Source: Microvirga lenta (GTDB taxonomy: Bacteria; Pseudomonadota; Alphaproteobacteria; Rhizobiales; Beijerinckiaceae). Taken from it: DNA of 64,000 bases. The stretch spans positions 62,001-126,000 of the forward strand of contig NZ_JAJBBR010000007.1 in the NCBI RefSeq assembly GCF_020532555.1, read 5' to 3'. Below are positions 45,223-53,329 of the stretch, one piece after another. Below the pieces are notes generated by a model. That model ran no database searches. It had not been told where the DNA came from and worked only from the letters and a program-made list of their open reading frames with translations. The position numbers and the translations under genes are program-made. Numbering within the stretch: position 1 is the stretch's first letter; each line of letters starts with the position of its first letter.

Positions 45223-45738
45223 ATGACGAGCATCCTGGCGCGGCCGGACCCCGATCGGATCAAGAGCTGGCTGGAAGAGGTTCCGGATCCGGAGGTGCCG
45301 GCCGTCTCGGTCATGGATCTCGGTATCGTCCGGGATGTCCAGTGGGACGGCGATGAGCTCGTGGTGGCGATCACGCCGACCTATTCCGGCTGCCCCGCCA
45401 CCAGCGTCATCGCCTTGGACATCGAGACAGCCCTGCGGGCGCGGGGGATCGAGCGACTTCGGATCGAGCGGCGCCTCTCGCCCCCCTGGACGACCGACTG
45501 GATCACGGAAGGCGGCCGGCGGCGGCTTGAAGCGTATGGTATTGCGCCTCCTGCGGAGAATGCCCGCACTCCCTCGCCCTTCGATCGCTTCCTGCGCAGC
45601 ACGCCGCTTGTGATCGCCTGCCCGCGCTGCCGGTCCGAAAACACGTTCCGCGTCAGCGAGTTCGGGTCCACGCCGTGCAAGGCGCAGTATCAGTGCCGCG
45701 ATTGCCTCGAGCCTTTCGACTATTTCAAGTGCATATGA
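45223..45738 (+). CDS. paaD: Phenylacetyl-CoA epoxidase maturation protein PaaD
   Basis: 171 residues. N-terminal DUF59/MIP18-like iron-sulfur assembly domain (EVPDPEVPAVSVMDLGIVRDV ... TYSGCPATSVI) and a C-terminal zinc-ribbon-like part (CPRCRSENTF ... CKAQYQCRDCLEPFDYFKC). Required for PaaE or complex maturation. GGAGG precedes the ATG, 7 bp after paaC. Confidence 0.94.
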   Translation: MTSILARPDPDRIKSWLEEVPDPEVPAVSVMDLGIVRDVQWDGDELVVAITPTYSGCPATSVIALDIETALRARGIERLRIERRLSPPWTTDWITEGGRRRLEAYGIAPPAENARTPSPFDRFLRSTPLVIACPRCRSENTFRVSEFGSTPCKAQYQCRDCLEPFDYFKCI

Positions 45739-45754
45739 AACGAGCGGACGCTCC

Positions 45755-46831
45755 ATGACGAAGTTCTATCCGGTCACCGTCTCCGACATCAGGCGCGAGA
45801 CCCGCGATGCCATCATCCTGACCCTCGACGTGCCGGAGGAGCACAAGGAGGCGTTCCGCTTCTCCCAGGGTCAGTATCTGACGCTGAGGACCAATATCGA
45901 CGGAGATGAGGTCCGTCGGTCCTATTCCATCTGCGCCGCGCCGACGGATACCCGTCTGCGGGTGGGCATCAAGAAAATCGCGGGCGGCCTGTTCTCGAAC
46001 TGGGCCAGCGAAAACCTGGCCCCCGGCCAGATGATCGAAGCCATGCCCCCGATGGGCAATTTCTTCGTTCCCCTCGACGAAAAGCGGAAGAGGCACTTCG
46101 TCGGATTCGCGGCGGGAAGCGGAATCACGCCGCTGCTCAGCATCGTGAAGGCGACGCTTCAAGCCGAACCTCAATCCTCGTTCACCCTGTTCTACGGCAA
46201 CAGGGCTTCCAGCTCGATCATGTTCCGAGAGGAGCTCGAGGACCTCAAGAACGAGCACCTTGAGCGGTTCAGCCTCATCCACATCCTCAGCCGCGAGCAG
46301 CAGGATATCGACCTGTTCAACGGGCGCCTGAACAAGGAAAAGTGCGACCAGCTTCTCGACCATTGGATCGATGTATCGTCCATCGACACCGCCTTCATCT
46401 GCGGGCCGCAGGACATGATGCTGGGCGTTGCGCAAAGCCTCGAAGAGCACGGCCTCGACAAGCGCCAGATCAAATTCGAGCTCTTCGCCACCTCGACCCC
46501 GAGCCGCCGGCAGCGCAGGCCCGAGGAGGCGCAGACCGAGGACCGCAAGAATCTCTGCGAGGCGACGGTCATCATCGACGGACGCGCCCGGACCTTCTCG
46601 TTCGAGAAAGGCACGGCCTCGGTGCTCGATGCGGCAGCGGGCGAGGGGATGGAGCTTCCCTATGCCTGCAAGGGCGGCGTCTGCTCCACCTGCCGGGCGA
46701 TGCTCGTGGAAGGCGAGGTCGATATGGACGCCAATTTCGCTCTGGAGGACTACGAGGTCGCCCGCGGCTACATCCTGACCTGCCAGAGCTACCCGGTGAC
46801 TGACAGGATTCTTGTCGATTTCGACAAGTAA
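45755..46831 (+). CDS. paaE: Phenylacetyl-CoA epoxidase reductase PaaE
   Basis: 358 residues. Ferredoxin-NADP reductase module (RRSYSICAAP for FAD, GFAAGSGITPLLSI and CGPQDMMLG for NADPH) followed by a plant-type 2Fe-2S ferredoxin domain (CKGGVCSTCRAM and a fourth Cys in LTCQSYP). It passes electrons from NADPH to the PaaA diiron site. Confidence 0.95.
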   Translation: MTKFYPVTVSDIRRETRDAIILTLDVPEEHKEAFRFSQGQYLTLRTNIDGDEVRRSYSICAAPTDTRLRVGIKKIAGGLFSNWASENLAPGQMIEAMPPMGNFFVPLDEKRKRHFVGFAAGSGITPLLSIVKATLQAEPQSSFTLFYGNRASSSIMFREELEDLKNEHLERFSLIHILSREQQDIDLFNGRLNKEKCDQLLDHWIDVSSIDTAFICGPQDMMLGVAQSLEEHGLDKRQIKFELFATSTPSRRQRRPEEAQTEDRKNLCEATVIIDGRARTFSFEKGTASVLDAAAGEGMELPYACKGGVCSTCRAMLVEGEVDMDANFALEDYEVARGYILTCQSYPVTDRILVDFDK

Positions 46832-46846
46832 CCGAGGGAGGATCCC

Positions 46847-47662
46847 ATGGTCGATGAAGAGAGCCTCGTCAGCTTCGTCGCCGGCGGCGGTCGCCTGAGC
46901 GCTCCGGACAACGTGACGCCGCGCTACCGCGGCGAGCTCATGCGTCTCATGGCGATCTTCGTCGATTCTGAAATGGCCGGCGCATCCGGCTTTGCCGATT
47001 GCATCAACCTGGCTCCCGGTCTGAAGGAGCGCATCACGGCGACACGCATCGTCTTCGAAAAGTTCAATCATGCCCGTCGCGTTCTGGAGTTGATGGAGCA
47101 GTTCGGCGCCAATACCAGCCAGTATATCGGGGCGCATCCGTGGTCCTCGCGGCTCGACCGGAGCGTCAATCTCGGCACCCGTCGAATGGATGGGGACATG
47201 CGCCTCAACGTGTTCCATTACCCCATCAACGGTTGGGTCGACGCGGTGGTGATGAACTGGCTCATGGGGCAGGCGACCGTCGTGCAGATCGACGAGCTGA
47301 CCCGAGGCTCCTATCAGCCGCTGGCCGATACGCTGTCGGAAATACTCCCGGTCGAGAAGCGCCATGCCGAACTCGGCGAGGAGGGGCTGCAGGTTGCCCT
47401 CGGCAAGGGGCACGACAAGGTCGATGCGCAGGCATCGGTGAACTACTGGTACCCGCGGGTGGCCGACACGTTCGGCCGCAGCCAGTCGGATCACTTCGAC
47501 CAGCACCGGAAATATGGGCTGCGGCAGAAGAGCAGGGAGGAACTCCTCGCCCGGTGGCAGGAGGCCGTGCACCCTATCCTGCGCAGGCTCGAACTGAACG
47601 TGCCGCAGATCCGAGAGCCGGAAGAAGGATCGCCTCCTCCGAGGCAGCGGGTTTCGGCATAG
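46847..47662 (+). CDS. Additional PaaA/PaaC-type ferritin-like protein
   Basis: 271 residues, related to the phenylacetic acid catabolic (PF05138-like) ferritin family but clearly not PaaA or PaaC of this operon. Candidate metal ligands: E in DSEMAGA, E/H in VFEKFNHARR, DEL in QIDELTRG, and EKRHAELG (ExxH). The first pair is E-x3-H rather than E-xx-H. The C-terminus is Pro/Arg-rich. GAGGGAGGA precedes the ATG, 15 bp after paaE, so it is the sixth gene of the operon. Possibly an alternative oxygenase subunit or accessory protein; function unknown. Confidence 0.65.
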   Translation: MVDEESLVSFVAGGGRLSAPDNVTPRYRGELMRLMAIFVDSEMAGASGFADCINLAPGLKERITATRIVFEKFNHARRVLELMEQFGANTSQYIGAHPWSSRLDRSVNLGTRRMDGDMRLNVFHYPINGWVDAVVMNWLMGQATVVQIDELTRGSYQPLADTLSEILPVEKRHAELGEEGLQVALGKGHDKVDAQASVNYWYPRVADTFGRSQSDHFDQHRKYGLRQKSREELLARWQEAVHPILRRLELNVPQIREPEEGSPPPRQRVSA

Positions 47663-47691
47663 GAGCCGACGCAGTCGCCGCTTCGAAAGCG

Positions 47692-48327
47692 TTACTCGGC
47701 CGCACTGGCGCGCTGAAGCATGCCGAACTGCTCCACATGGAGGTTGCGGGTGCCGTCCACGATCAGCTGCGCGACGATCTCGGCATAGTCGGAGCGGGTC
47801 ACGTCTCCGTTGTTCTTGAACCATAGATAGTGCCAGTTGATCATGCCGAAGAGAGACATGGTCACCGGCTTGAGGAGCTTGGTTCTCTTCAGCTGGGGTG
47901 CAACGCCCGCCACGGCGTCGGAAAAGATCCGCACCAGGTCCCGCTCCATGGCCTTCAGCTCCGCCTGGCGTTCGGTCGGCAGCAGACGCAGGCCGTTGAT
48001 CTGCACATTGTGCTGCGCATCCGCGTCGCGATAGGCCTCCAGCAGCGCAGCGATCAGCTCCTTGAGACGGGGTCCGGCCTCCAGCTCCGGACGGTCGGCC
48101 GCCTCGACCACCTCGAGCAGTTCCTCGAGATGGAAGCGGATGACGTCGAAGAGGAGCTCTTCCTTGTCCTTGTAGTAATGGTAAAGGTTCGCCTTGGAGA
48201 CGCCGCAAGCCTCGGCGATTTTGCTCATCGACGCGCGGTCATAGCCGTGCTCGGCAAAGAGTTCGGCCGAGCGATCGAGGATCGCCCGGCGCTTGTCGTC
48301 GTAATCGTTGGCGCGTGTGCGTGCCAT
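47692..48327 (-). CDS. paaR: TetR family regulator, probably PaaR
   Basis: 211 residues. TetR HTH (about 12-58: RRAILDRSAELFAEHGYDRASMSKIAEACGVSKANLYHYYKDKEELL), then a helical ligand domain (LFGMINWHYLWFKNNG) like those of phenylacetate-linked TetR proteins. Located downstream of paaK in the paaG-paaI-paaK run. Two matching TetR-type dyads (41874-41893, 51014-51033) in paa promoter regions are its likely targets; phenylacetyl-CoA is the likely inducer by analogy with PaaR. Confidence 0.68.
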   Translation of the reverse strand: MARTRANDYDDKRRAILDRSAELFAEHGYDRASMSKIAEACGVSKANLYHYYKDKEELLFDVIRFHLEELLEVVEAADRPELEAGPRLKELIAALLEAYRDADAQHNVQINGLRLLPTERQAELKAMERDLVRIFSDAVAGVAPQLKRTKLLKPVTMSLFGMINWHYLWFKNNGDVTRSDYAEIVAQLIVDGTRNLHVEQFGMLQRASAAE

Positions 48328-48336
48328 GTGGATCTT

Positions 48337-49671
48337 CTATTCTTTCGGTCTGCGGTCGATAACACGTCTCGCCTTGCCGAGCGAGCGCTCGATACCTTCG
48401 GGATCCAGCACATTGATCCGGGCCGTAATCCCGATCGTGTCCTTGATCGCCTGGCCGAGCCGGTCCGCAGCAGCCTTGCGGGTCTCTTCGTAATCCGCCT
48501 CGGGACGGATCTCCGCCCGGATCTCCATCTGGTCCATCCGTCCCTCGCGGGTCAGCACGATCTGGTAATGGCCGGACAGGGCCGGGATGGTCAGGAGCTT
48601 TTCCTCGATCTGGCTGGGGAAGACGTTCACGCCGCGAATGATCATCATATCGTCGGTGCGGCCCGTGACTTTCTCCATGCGGCGCATGGCTCGCGAGGTG
48701 CCGGGCATGAGGCGCGTCAGATCGCGGGTGCGGTAGCGGATGACCGGCATGGCCTCCTTGGTGAGGGAGGTGAAGACAAGCTCGCCCTCTTCACCGTCGG
48801 GAAGGACCTCTCCGGTGTGGGGGTCGATCACCTCGGGATAGAAGTGATCCTCCCAGATGTGCAGGCCGTCCTTGCTCTCGACGCACTCGCAGGCAACGCC
48901 CGGCCCCATGACCTCCGAGAGGCCGTAGATGTCCACGGCATGGATGTCGAACGCCTCCTCGATCTCCGTCCGCATGGCGTTCGTCCAGGGCTCCGCACCG
49001 AAAATGCCGATCTTGAGCGAGGATTTGCGCGGGTCGAGGCCCTGCTTCCGGAACTCGTCCAGGATGGCCAGCATGTAGGACGGCGTGACCATGATCACGT
49101 CGGGCTGAAAATCCTGGATGAGCTGGACCTGGCGCTCCGTCATGCCTCCGGACATGGGAATGACCATGCAGCCGAGACGCTCGGCGCCGTAATGCGCACC
49201 CAGGCCGCCGGTGAAGAGCCCGTAGCCGTAGGCGACGTGGACCTTCATGCCCGGGCGTCCGCCGCTCGCGCGGATGGAGCGGGCGACGACGTCGGCCCAG
49301 GTGTCGATATCGCGCTTGGTGTAGCCGACAACCGTCGGCTTGCCGGTCGTTCCGGAGGAGCCGTGGACGCGGGCGATCTGGTTCTGAGGCACGGCGAACA
49401 TGCCGAACGGGTAATTGTCCCGCAGGTCGGCCTTGGTGGTGAACGGGAATTTCGCGAGGTCGCTCAGATCCTTGAAATCGTCCGGATGAACGCCTGCCGC
49501 ATCGAATTTGGCCTTGTAGTGCGGCACGTTCTCGTAGGCATGGCGCAGGGACCACGCGAGGCGCTCGCGCTGCCATGCAGCGAGCTCGTCGCGCGATCCC
49601 AGCTCGAAACGGTCGAGTTCGGTCGGCTGGGGCTTGAGTTCGGAAAGCTTACGAAGCGGAATCTGAAGCAA
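48337..49671 (-). CDS. paaK: Phenylacetate-CoA ligase
   Basis: 444 residues. AMP-forming ligase: RVHGSSGTTGKPTVVGYT (P-loop-like), YGLSEVMGPGVACEC and RTRDLTRLMPG. It activates phenylacetate with ATP and CoA in the cytoplasm. The start codon is TTG at 49671 with GGGAGG upstream; no nearby in-frame ATG fits. Length matches PaaK (about 440). Part of paaG-paaI-paaK-paaR. Confidence 0.93.
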   Translation of the reverse strand: MLQIPLRKLSELKPQPTELDRFELGSRDELAAWQRERLAWSLRHAYENVPHYKAKFDAAGVHPDDFKDLSDLAKFPFTTKADLRDNYPFGMFAVPQNQIARVHGSSGTTGKPTVVGYTKRDIDTWADVVARSIRASGGRPGMKVHVAYGYGLFTGGLGAHYGAERLGCMVIPMSGGMTERQVQLIQDFQPDVIMVTPSYMLAILDEFRKQGLDPRKSSLKIGIFGAEPWTNAMRTEIEEAFDIHAVDIYGLSEVMGPGVACECVESKDGLHIWEDHFYPEVIDPHTGEVLPDGEEGELVFTSLTKEAMPVIRYRTRDLTRLMPGTSRAMRRMEKVTGRTDDMMIIRGVNVFPSQIEEKLLTIPALSGHYQIVLTREGRMDQMEIRAEIRPEADYEETRKAAADRLGQAIKDTIGITARINVLDPEGIERSLGKARRVIDRRPKE

Positions 49672-49697
49672 GGGAACCTCCCATTCTCGATTTTTAT

Positions 49698-50168
49698 CTA
49701 TTGGCTATCGGCGGCATCGGTCGCGAGCAGCGTGCCGGCGATGGTTCGGGAATGTCCGCGGAATTCCGCGACCGTCCCGCCCTGGCCGTCGCGGACCGTC
49801 ACGTCATAGATGCCGGAGCGGCCGGTGCGGGTGCGCTCCACCGCATGTGCCGTAAGCTTGTCGCCGCGGCGGCCGGGCTGCAGGAAGGTGACGGCGCAGT
49901 GCTGGGCCACGGTGCGCTGGTTGTAGGTGTTGCAGGCGAAGGCGAAGGCCGAATCCGCGAGGGTGAAGATGAAGCCTCCGTGGCAGATGCCGTGTCCATT
50001 GGTCATGTCGGGGCGGATCGTCATCGAGACCACCGCCTCGCCCGGCGCGACCCGCTCGACCACCATGCCGAGGCCCTGGCTCGCCTGGTCGTCCGCCCAC
50101 ATGGCGTCGGCACAGGCTTGTGCGAGCTCGTGCGGGGCGTTTCCGGAAAGCGTCCGTTGCGCGTCCAT
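49698..50168 (-). CDS. paaI: Hydroxyphenylacetyl-CoA thioesterase PaaI
   Basis: 156 residues. Hotdog thioesterase with the PaaI motif MTNGHGICHGGFIFTLADSAFAFACN. It removes CoA from dead-end aryl-CoA intermediates. The ATG at 50168 overlaps the paaG TGA by one base; a GTG one codon earlier is also possible. Confidence 0.9.
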   Translation of the reverse strand: MDAQRTLSGNAPHELAQACADAMWADDQASQGLGMVVERVAPGEAVVSMTIRPDMTNGHGICHGGFIFTLADSAFAFACNTYNQRTVAQHCAVTFLQPGRRGDKLTAHAVERTRTGRSGIYDVTVRDGQGGTVAEFRGHSRTIAGTLLATDAADSQ

Positions 50169-50959
50169 CACGCTCTCCCGGTGAATTTGGGCTGTCGCTT
50201 CTCAAAGAAGGCGGTGACGCCTTCGAGATAGTCCGGTGTGCGCCCTGCCTGTCCTTGGAAGTCGCGCTCGAGATCCAGCTGTTCGTCCAGGTCGTTCGTC
50301 TCGGAGGCGTCGAGTGCCTGCTTGATCAGGCCAAGTCCGACGGTCGGCTGTGTTGCGAAGTGGGCGGCAAGGCGGTGCGCTTCGTCCATTAGGCCGCCGT
50401 CATCGACGGCTTTCCAGATCATGCCCCAGGCCTCCGCCTGTTCGGCCGGAACGGGCTCGGCGAGAAGGGCGAGGGCGCGTGCGCGCGCCGGTCCGATGAG
50501 CCGCGGCAGGAACCAGGTGCCGCCCGAGTCCGGGACGAGCCCGAGCTTTGCGAAAGCTTGGATGAACTTGGCGGAGCGTGCTGCCAGAACGATGTCGCAG
50601 GCGAAGGCGATGTTCGCGCCGGCGCCGGCCGCGACGCCGTTCACGGCGCAGACCACCGGCATCTGCAGATCGCGCAGCTTGCGAACGAGAGGGTTGTAGA
50701 GCCGTTCGAGGGTGGAGGAGAGATCCGGCACCTGGCCGGGGCTGAAGACCCGATCCGAAAGATCCTGCCCGGCGCAGAAACCGCGTCCGGCGCCGGTGAG
50801 GACGAGGGCCCGGCAATCCTTGTCCGCCTCCGCATCGAGGAGCGCGGTCATCAGTGCCGCGTGCATGGCCTCGTTGAAGGAGTTGAGACGGTCAGGTCGG
50901 TTGAGGGTGATGACGCGATATCCCTCTCGCCTGTCCGTGAGGATCGGATCGTTATCCAA
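50168..50959 (-). CDS. paaG: 2-(1,2-epoxy-1,2-dihydrophenyl)acetyl-CoA isomerase
   Basis: 263 residues. Crotonase fold: oxyanion hole AGRGFCAGQDLSDRV and GVAAGAGANIAFACD, with the acidic LGLVPDSGGTWFLPRLIG loop. PaaG converts the ring epoxide to oxepin-CoA. The start is TTG at 50959 with GGGAGG upstream. First gene of paaG-paaI-paaK-paaR; the PaaR-like dyad lies 54 bp upstream. Confidence 0.92.
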   Translation of the reverse strand: MDNDPILTDRREGYRVITLNRPDRLNSFNEAMHAALMTALLDAEADKDCRALVLTGAGRGFCAGQDLSDRVFSPGQVPDLSSTLERLYNPLVRKLRDLQMPVVCAVNGVAAGAGANIAFACDIVLAARSAKFIQAFAKLGLVPDSGGTWFLPRLIGPARARALALLAEPVPAEQAEAWGMIWKAVDDGGLMDEAHRLAAHFATQPTVGLGLIKQALDASETNDLDEQLDLERDFQGQAGRTPDYLEGVTAFFEKRQPKFTGRA

Positions 50960-51013
50960 CGTGGCCCTCCCGATTTTCGATTGCGAGCAGCCGCTCGTGG
51001 TGCCTCTTTACTA

Positions 51014-51033
51014 TTGACCAACCGTCCGGTCAA
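51014..51033. promoter_or_regulatory. PaaR-like (TetR) operator 2 in the paaG/liv intergenic region
   Basis: A dyad TTGACC-N8-GGTCAA, matching operator 1 at 16 of 20 positions. On the plus strand its left half forms a -35-like TTGACC with TATATT 15 bases on (51035-51040), so it could also control the divergent transporter genes. Confidence 0.6.
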
Positions 51034-51169
51034 TTATATTGATGGGAGGAACAGCGTCAATCAGCGCTCGGGCCTAAGCTCAGGTCGCAGCGGTCGGCAG
51101 ATCTTCAGTGGCCTGGCCCGCTGTGCAATAACAAGAAAAACACTCGCCAATTCAATCAGGAGGAAACAG

Positions 51170-52336
51170 ATGAAGTCACCGTCCACCCTCAAATTCGTAC
51201 TGGCCGCCAGCGCGCTCGGCTTCTCCTTCGCCGGCGCCGCGCAGGCCCAGGAAACGATCAAGATCGGCTCCGTTCTCTCCGCCACGGGACCGGCCTCGTT
51301 CCTCGGCGAGCCTGAAGACAAGACGCTCCGGCTCTACGTGGACAAGATCAACGAGGCCGGCGGCATCAACGGCAAGAAGATCGAGCTCGTGGTCTACGAC
51401 GATGGCGGCGACGCCAACAAGGCGCGCACCTTCGCGACGCGCCTCGTCGAGGACGACGAGGTGGTTGCGATGGTGGGAGGCACCACCACCGGAACGACCA
51501 TGGCGATGATCCCGGTCTTCCAGGATGCGGAGGTGCCGTTCATCTCCCTGGCGGGCGCCATCGAAGTCGTCGATCCCGTGCGCGAATACGTGTTCAAGAC
51601 CCCCCACACCGACAAGATGGCCTGCGAGAAGATCTTCGAGGATCTGAAGAAGCGCAACCTCACCAAGATCGGTATGATTTCCGGCACGGACGGGTTCGGC
51701 GCTTCCATGCGGGCGCAGTGCATCAAGGTCGCGCCCAATTACGGCATGGAGATCGCCATCGACGAGAGCTACGGCCCGCGCGACAGCGACATGACGGCCC
51801 AGCTCACCAAGATCAAGAACACGCCGGGCGTGCAGGCGGTCGTGAATCCGGGCTTCGGACAGGGCCCGGCCATCGTGACCCGCAACTATGCCCAGCTCGG
51901 CATGACCGGAACGCCGCTCTACCAGAGCCACGGCGTCGCCTCGAAGAGCTTCATCGAGCTTGCCGGCCCCGCTGCCGAGGGCGTTCGCCTTCCTGCCGCT
52001 GCACTTCTGGTCGGCGACAAGCTGCCGGAGAACGATCCGCAGAAGAAGGTCGTCACGGACTACAAGCAGACTTACGAGAGCGCCACCAAGCAGCCGGTCT
52101 CGACCTTCGGCGGCCATGCCTATGACGGCCTCTTCATCCTCGTGGAAGCCATGAAGCGCGCGAACTCCACGGATCCCCAGAAGATCCGCGACGAGATCGA
52201 GAAGACCAAGGGCTTCGTCGGTACGGGCGGTATCGTGACCATGTCGCCGACGGACCATCTCGGCCTCGACCTCTCCGCCTTCCGCATGCTCGAGATCAAG
52301 AACGGCGACTGGAACCTGGCGCAGTCGGGAAGCTGA
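51170..52336 (+). CDS. Branched-chain-type ABC transporter substrate-binding protein
   Basis: 388 residues. Signal peptide 1-27 (ending AAQAQ), then the Leu/Ile/Val-binding fold: IKIGSVLSATGPASFLGEPEDKTLRLYVDKINEAGGINGKKIELVVYDDGGD. The open frame extends much further upstream but crosses paaG; AGGAGG sits before the ATG at 51170. Paralogues next to aromatic pathways bind aromatic acids rather than Leu/Ile/Val. A 15-pair hairpin follows. Confidence 0.88.
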   Translation: MKSPSTLKFVLAASALGFSFAGAAQAQETIKIGSVLSATGPASFLGEPEDKTLRLYVDKINEAGGINGKKIELVVYDDGGDANKARTFATRLVEDDEVVAMVGGTTTGTTMAMIPVFQDAEVPFISLAGAIEVVDPVREYVFKTPHTDKMACEKIFEDLKKRNLTKIGMISGTDGFGASMRAQCIKVAPNYGMEIAIDESYGPRDSDMTAQLTKIKNTPGVQAVVNPGFGQGPAIVTRNYAQLGMTGTPLYQSHGVASKSFIELAGPAAEGVRLPAAALLVGDKLPENDPQKKVVTDYKQTYESATKQPVSTFGGHAYDGLFILVEAMKRANSTDPQKIRDEIEKTKGFVGTGGIVTMSPTDHLGLDLSAFRMLEIKNGDWNLAQSGS

Positions 52337-52346
52337 TCCCTCGCCT

Positions 52347-52382
52347 CGATGCCTCCGGACCGTCACGGGTCCGGAGGCATCG
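52347..52382 (+). promoter_or_regulatory. Strong hairpin between binding-protein and permease genes
   Basis: 15 perfect pairs (52347-52361 with 52368-52382) and a 6-base loop, with no T tract. It lies 11 bp past the binding-protein stop. Such hairpins usually protect the upstream message from 3' decay or cause partial termination, raising the binding protein relative to the membrane subunits. Confidence 0.65.
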
Positions 52383-52454
52383 CTCCCGTCTCATCACGAT
52401 GGCAGGCTGCCTCCCGGCAGCCGGCTTCGCAACCAGGGGCCGCGAGACCGCGCA

Positions 52455-53327
52455 ATGGCCGAGTTTCTTCAGTTCCTCATCTCCGGACTGACGGTAGGAG
52501 CCGTCTATGCGCTCGTCGCGCTCGGCTTCACCTTGATCTACAACGCATCGGGAGTGGTGAACTTCGCCCAGGGCGAATTCGTCATGCTCGGCGGCATGGT
52601 GACGGTCTTCACGTTCGCCGCCGGAGTTCCGCTGCCGCTGGCGGCGCTTTTCGCCATCGTCGTCTCAATCGTCGTCGGGCTGCTGCTCCATCGCCTCGCC
52701 ATCGAGCCTGCCCGCGGCGCCTCGGCCGTGACGCTGATCATCATCACCATCGGAGCCTCGATCCTGCTGCGGGGCGTCGCGCAAATCGTCTTCGACAAGC
52801 AGTTCCACAAGCTTCCCGCCTTCACGGGAGATGCGCCGGTCGACATCATGGGCGCGGCCGTTCAGCCCCAGAGTTTCTGGGTTCTGGGCGGGGCAGGCGT
52901 CGTCGTTCTGGGCCTCTACGTCTTCCTTGAGCACACGGTTCTGGGCAAGGCGGTGCTGGCGACTGCCGCGAACCGGCTGGCCGCGCGCCTTGTCGGCATC
53001 AACACGACGACCATCATGGCGCTTGCCTTCGGCGGGTCGGCCGCCATTGGTGCCGTCGCCGGCATCCTCGTGACGCCGATCACTCTGACCAGCTACGACG
53101 TCGGGACGCTCCTCGCATTGAAGGGCTTCGCGGCGGCGATGCTGGGCGGCATGGGCAATCCGCTCGGCGCCGTCGTCGGCGGTCTTCTGCTCGGTCTTCT
53201 GGAGGCCTTCGGCGCCGGATATCTCAGCTCGACCTACAAGGACGCCTTTGCGTTCCTGGTCATTCTCATCGTGCTGTTCGCCGCCCCGCAGGGGCTGTTC
53301 GGACGGCGTGTCGTCGAGAGGGTCTGA
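52455..53327 (+). CDS. Branched-chain-type ABC transporter permease (LivH-like)
   Basis: 290 residues with about eight membrane helices. LivH-type signatures: GAVYALVALGFTLIYNASGVVNFAQGEFVMLGG and GFAAAMLGGMGNPLGAVVGGLLLGLLEAFGAGYLSSTYKDAFAF. Forms the membrane channel with the LivM-like protein. Two bp before the next gene. Confidence 0.9.
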   Translation: MAEFLQFLISGLTVGAVYALVALGFTLIYNASGVVNFAQGEFVMLGGMVTVFTFAAGVPLPLAALFAIVVSIVVGLLLHRLAIEPARGASAVTLIIITIGASILLRGVAQIVFDKQFHKLPAFTGDAPVDIMGAAVQPQSFWVLGGAGVVVLGLYVFLEHTVLGKAVLATAANRLAARLVGINTTTIMALAFGGSAAIGAVAGILVTPITLTSYDVGTLLALKGFAAAMLGGMGNPLGAVVGGLLLGLLEAFGAGYLSSTYKDAFAFLVILIVLFAAPQGLFGRRVVERV

Positions 53328-53329
53328 GA

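Noticed and set aside
45725..48208. 827-codon open frame on the minus strand
   Set aside because: It is antisense to paaE and the ferritin-like gene and overlaps the TetR gene in another frame; no domain is recognisable.
51052..51100. GGAAC-N16-CGGG before the transporter genes as an EcfG promoter
   Set aside because: The -10 element does not match CGTT, and a better promoter overlaps the PaaR-like site.
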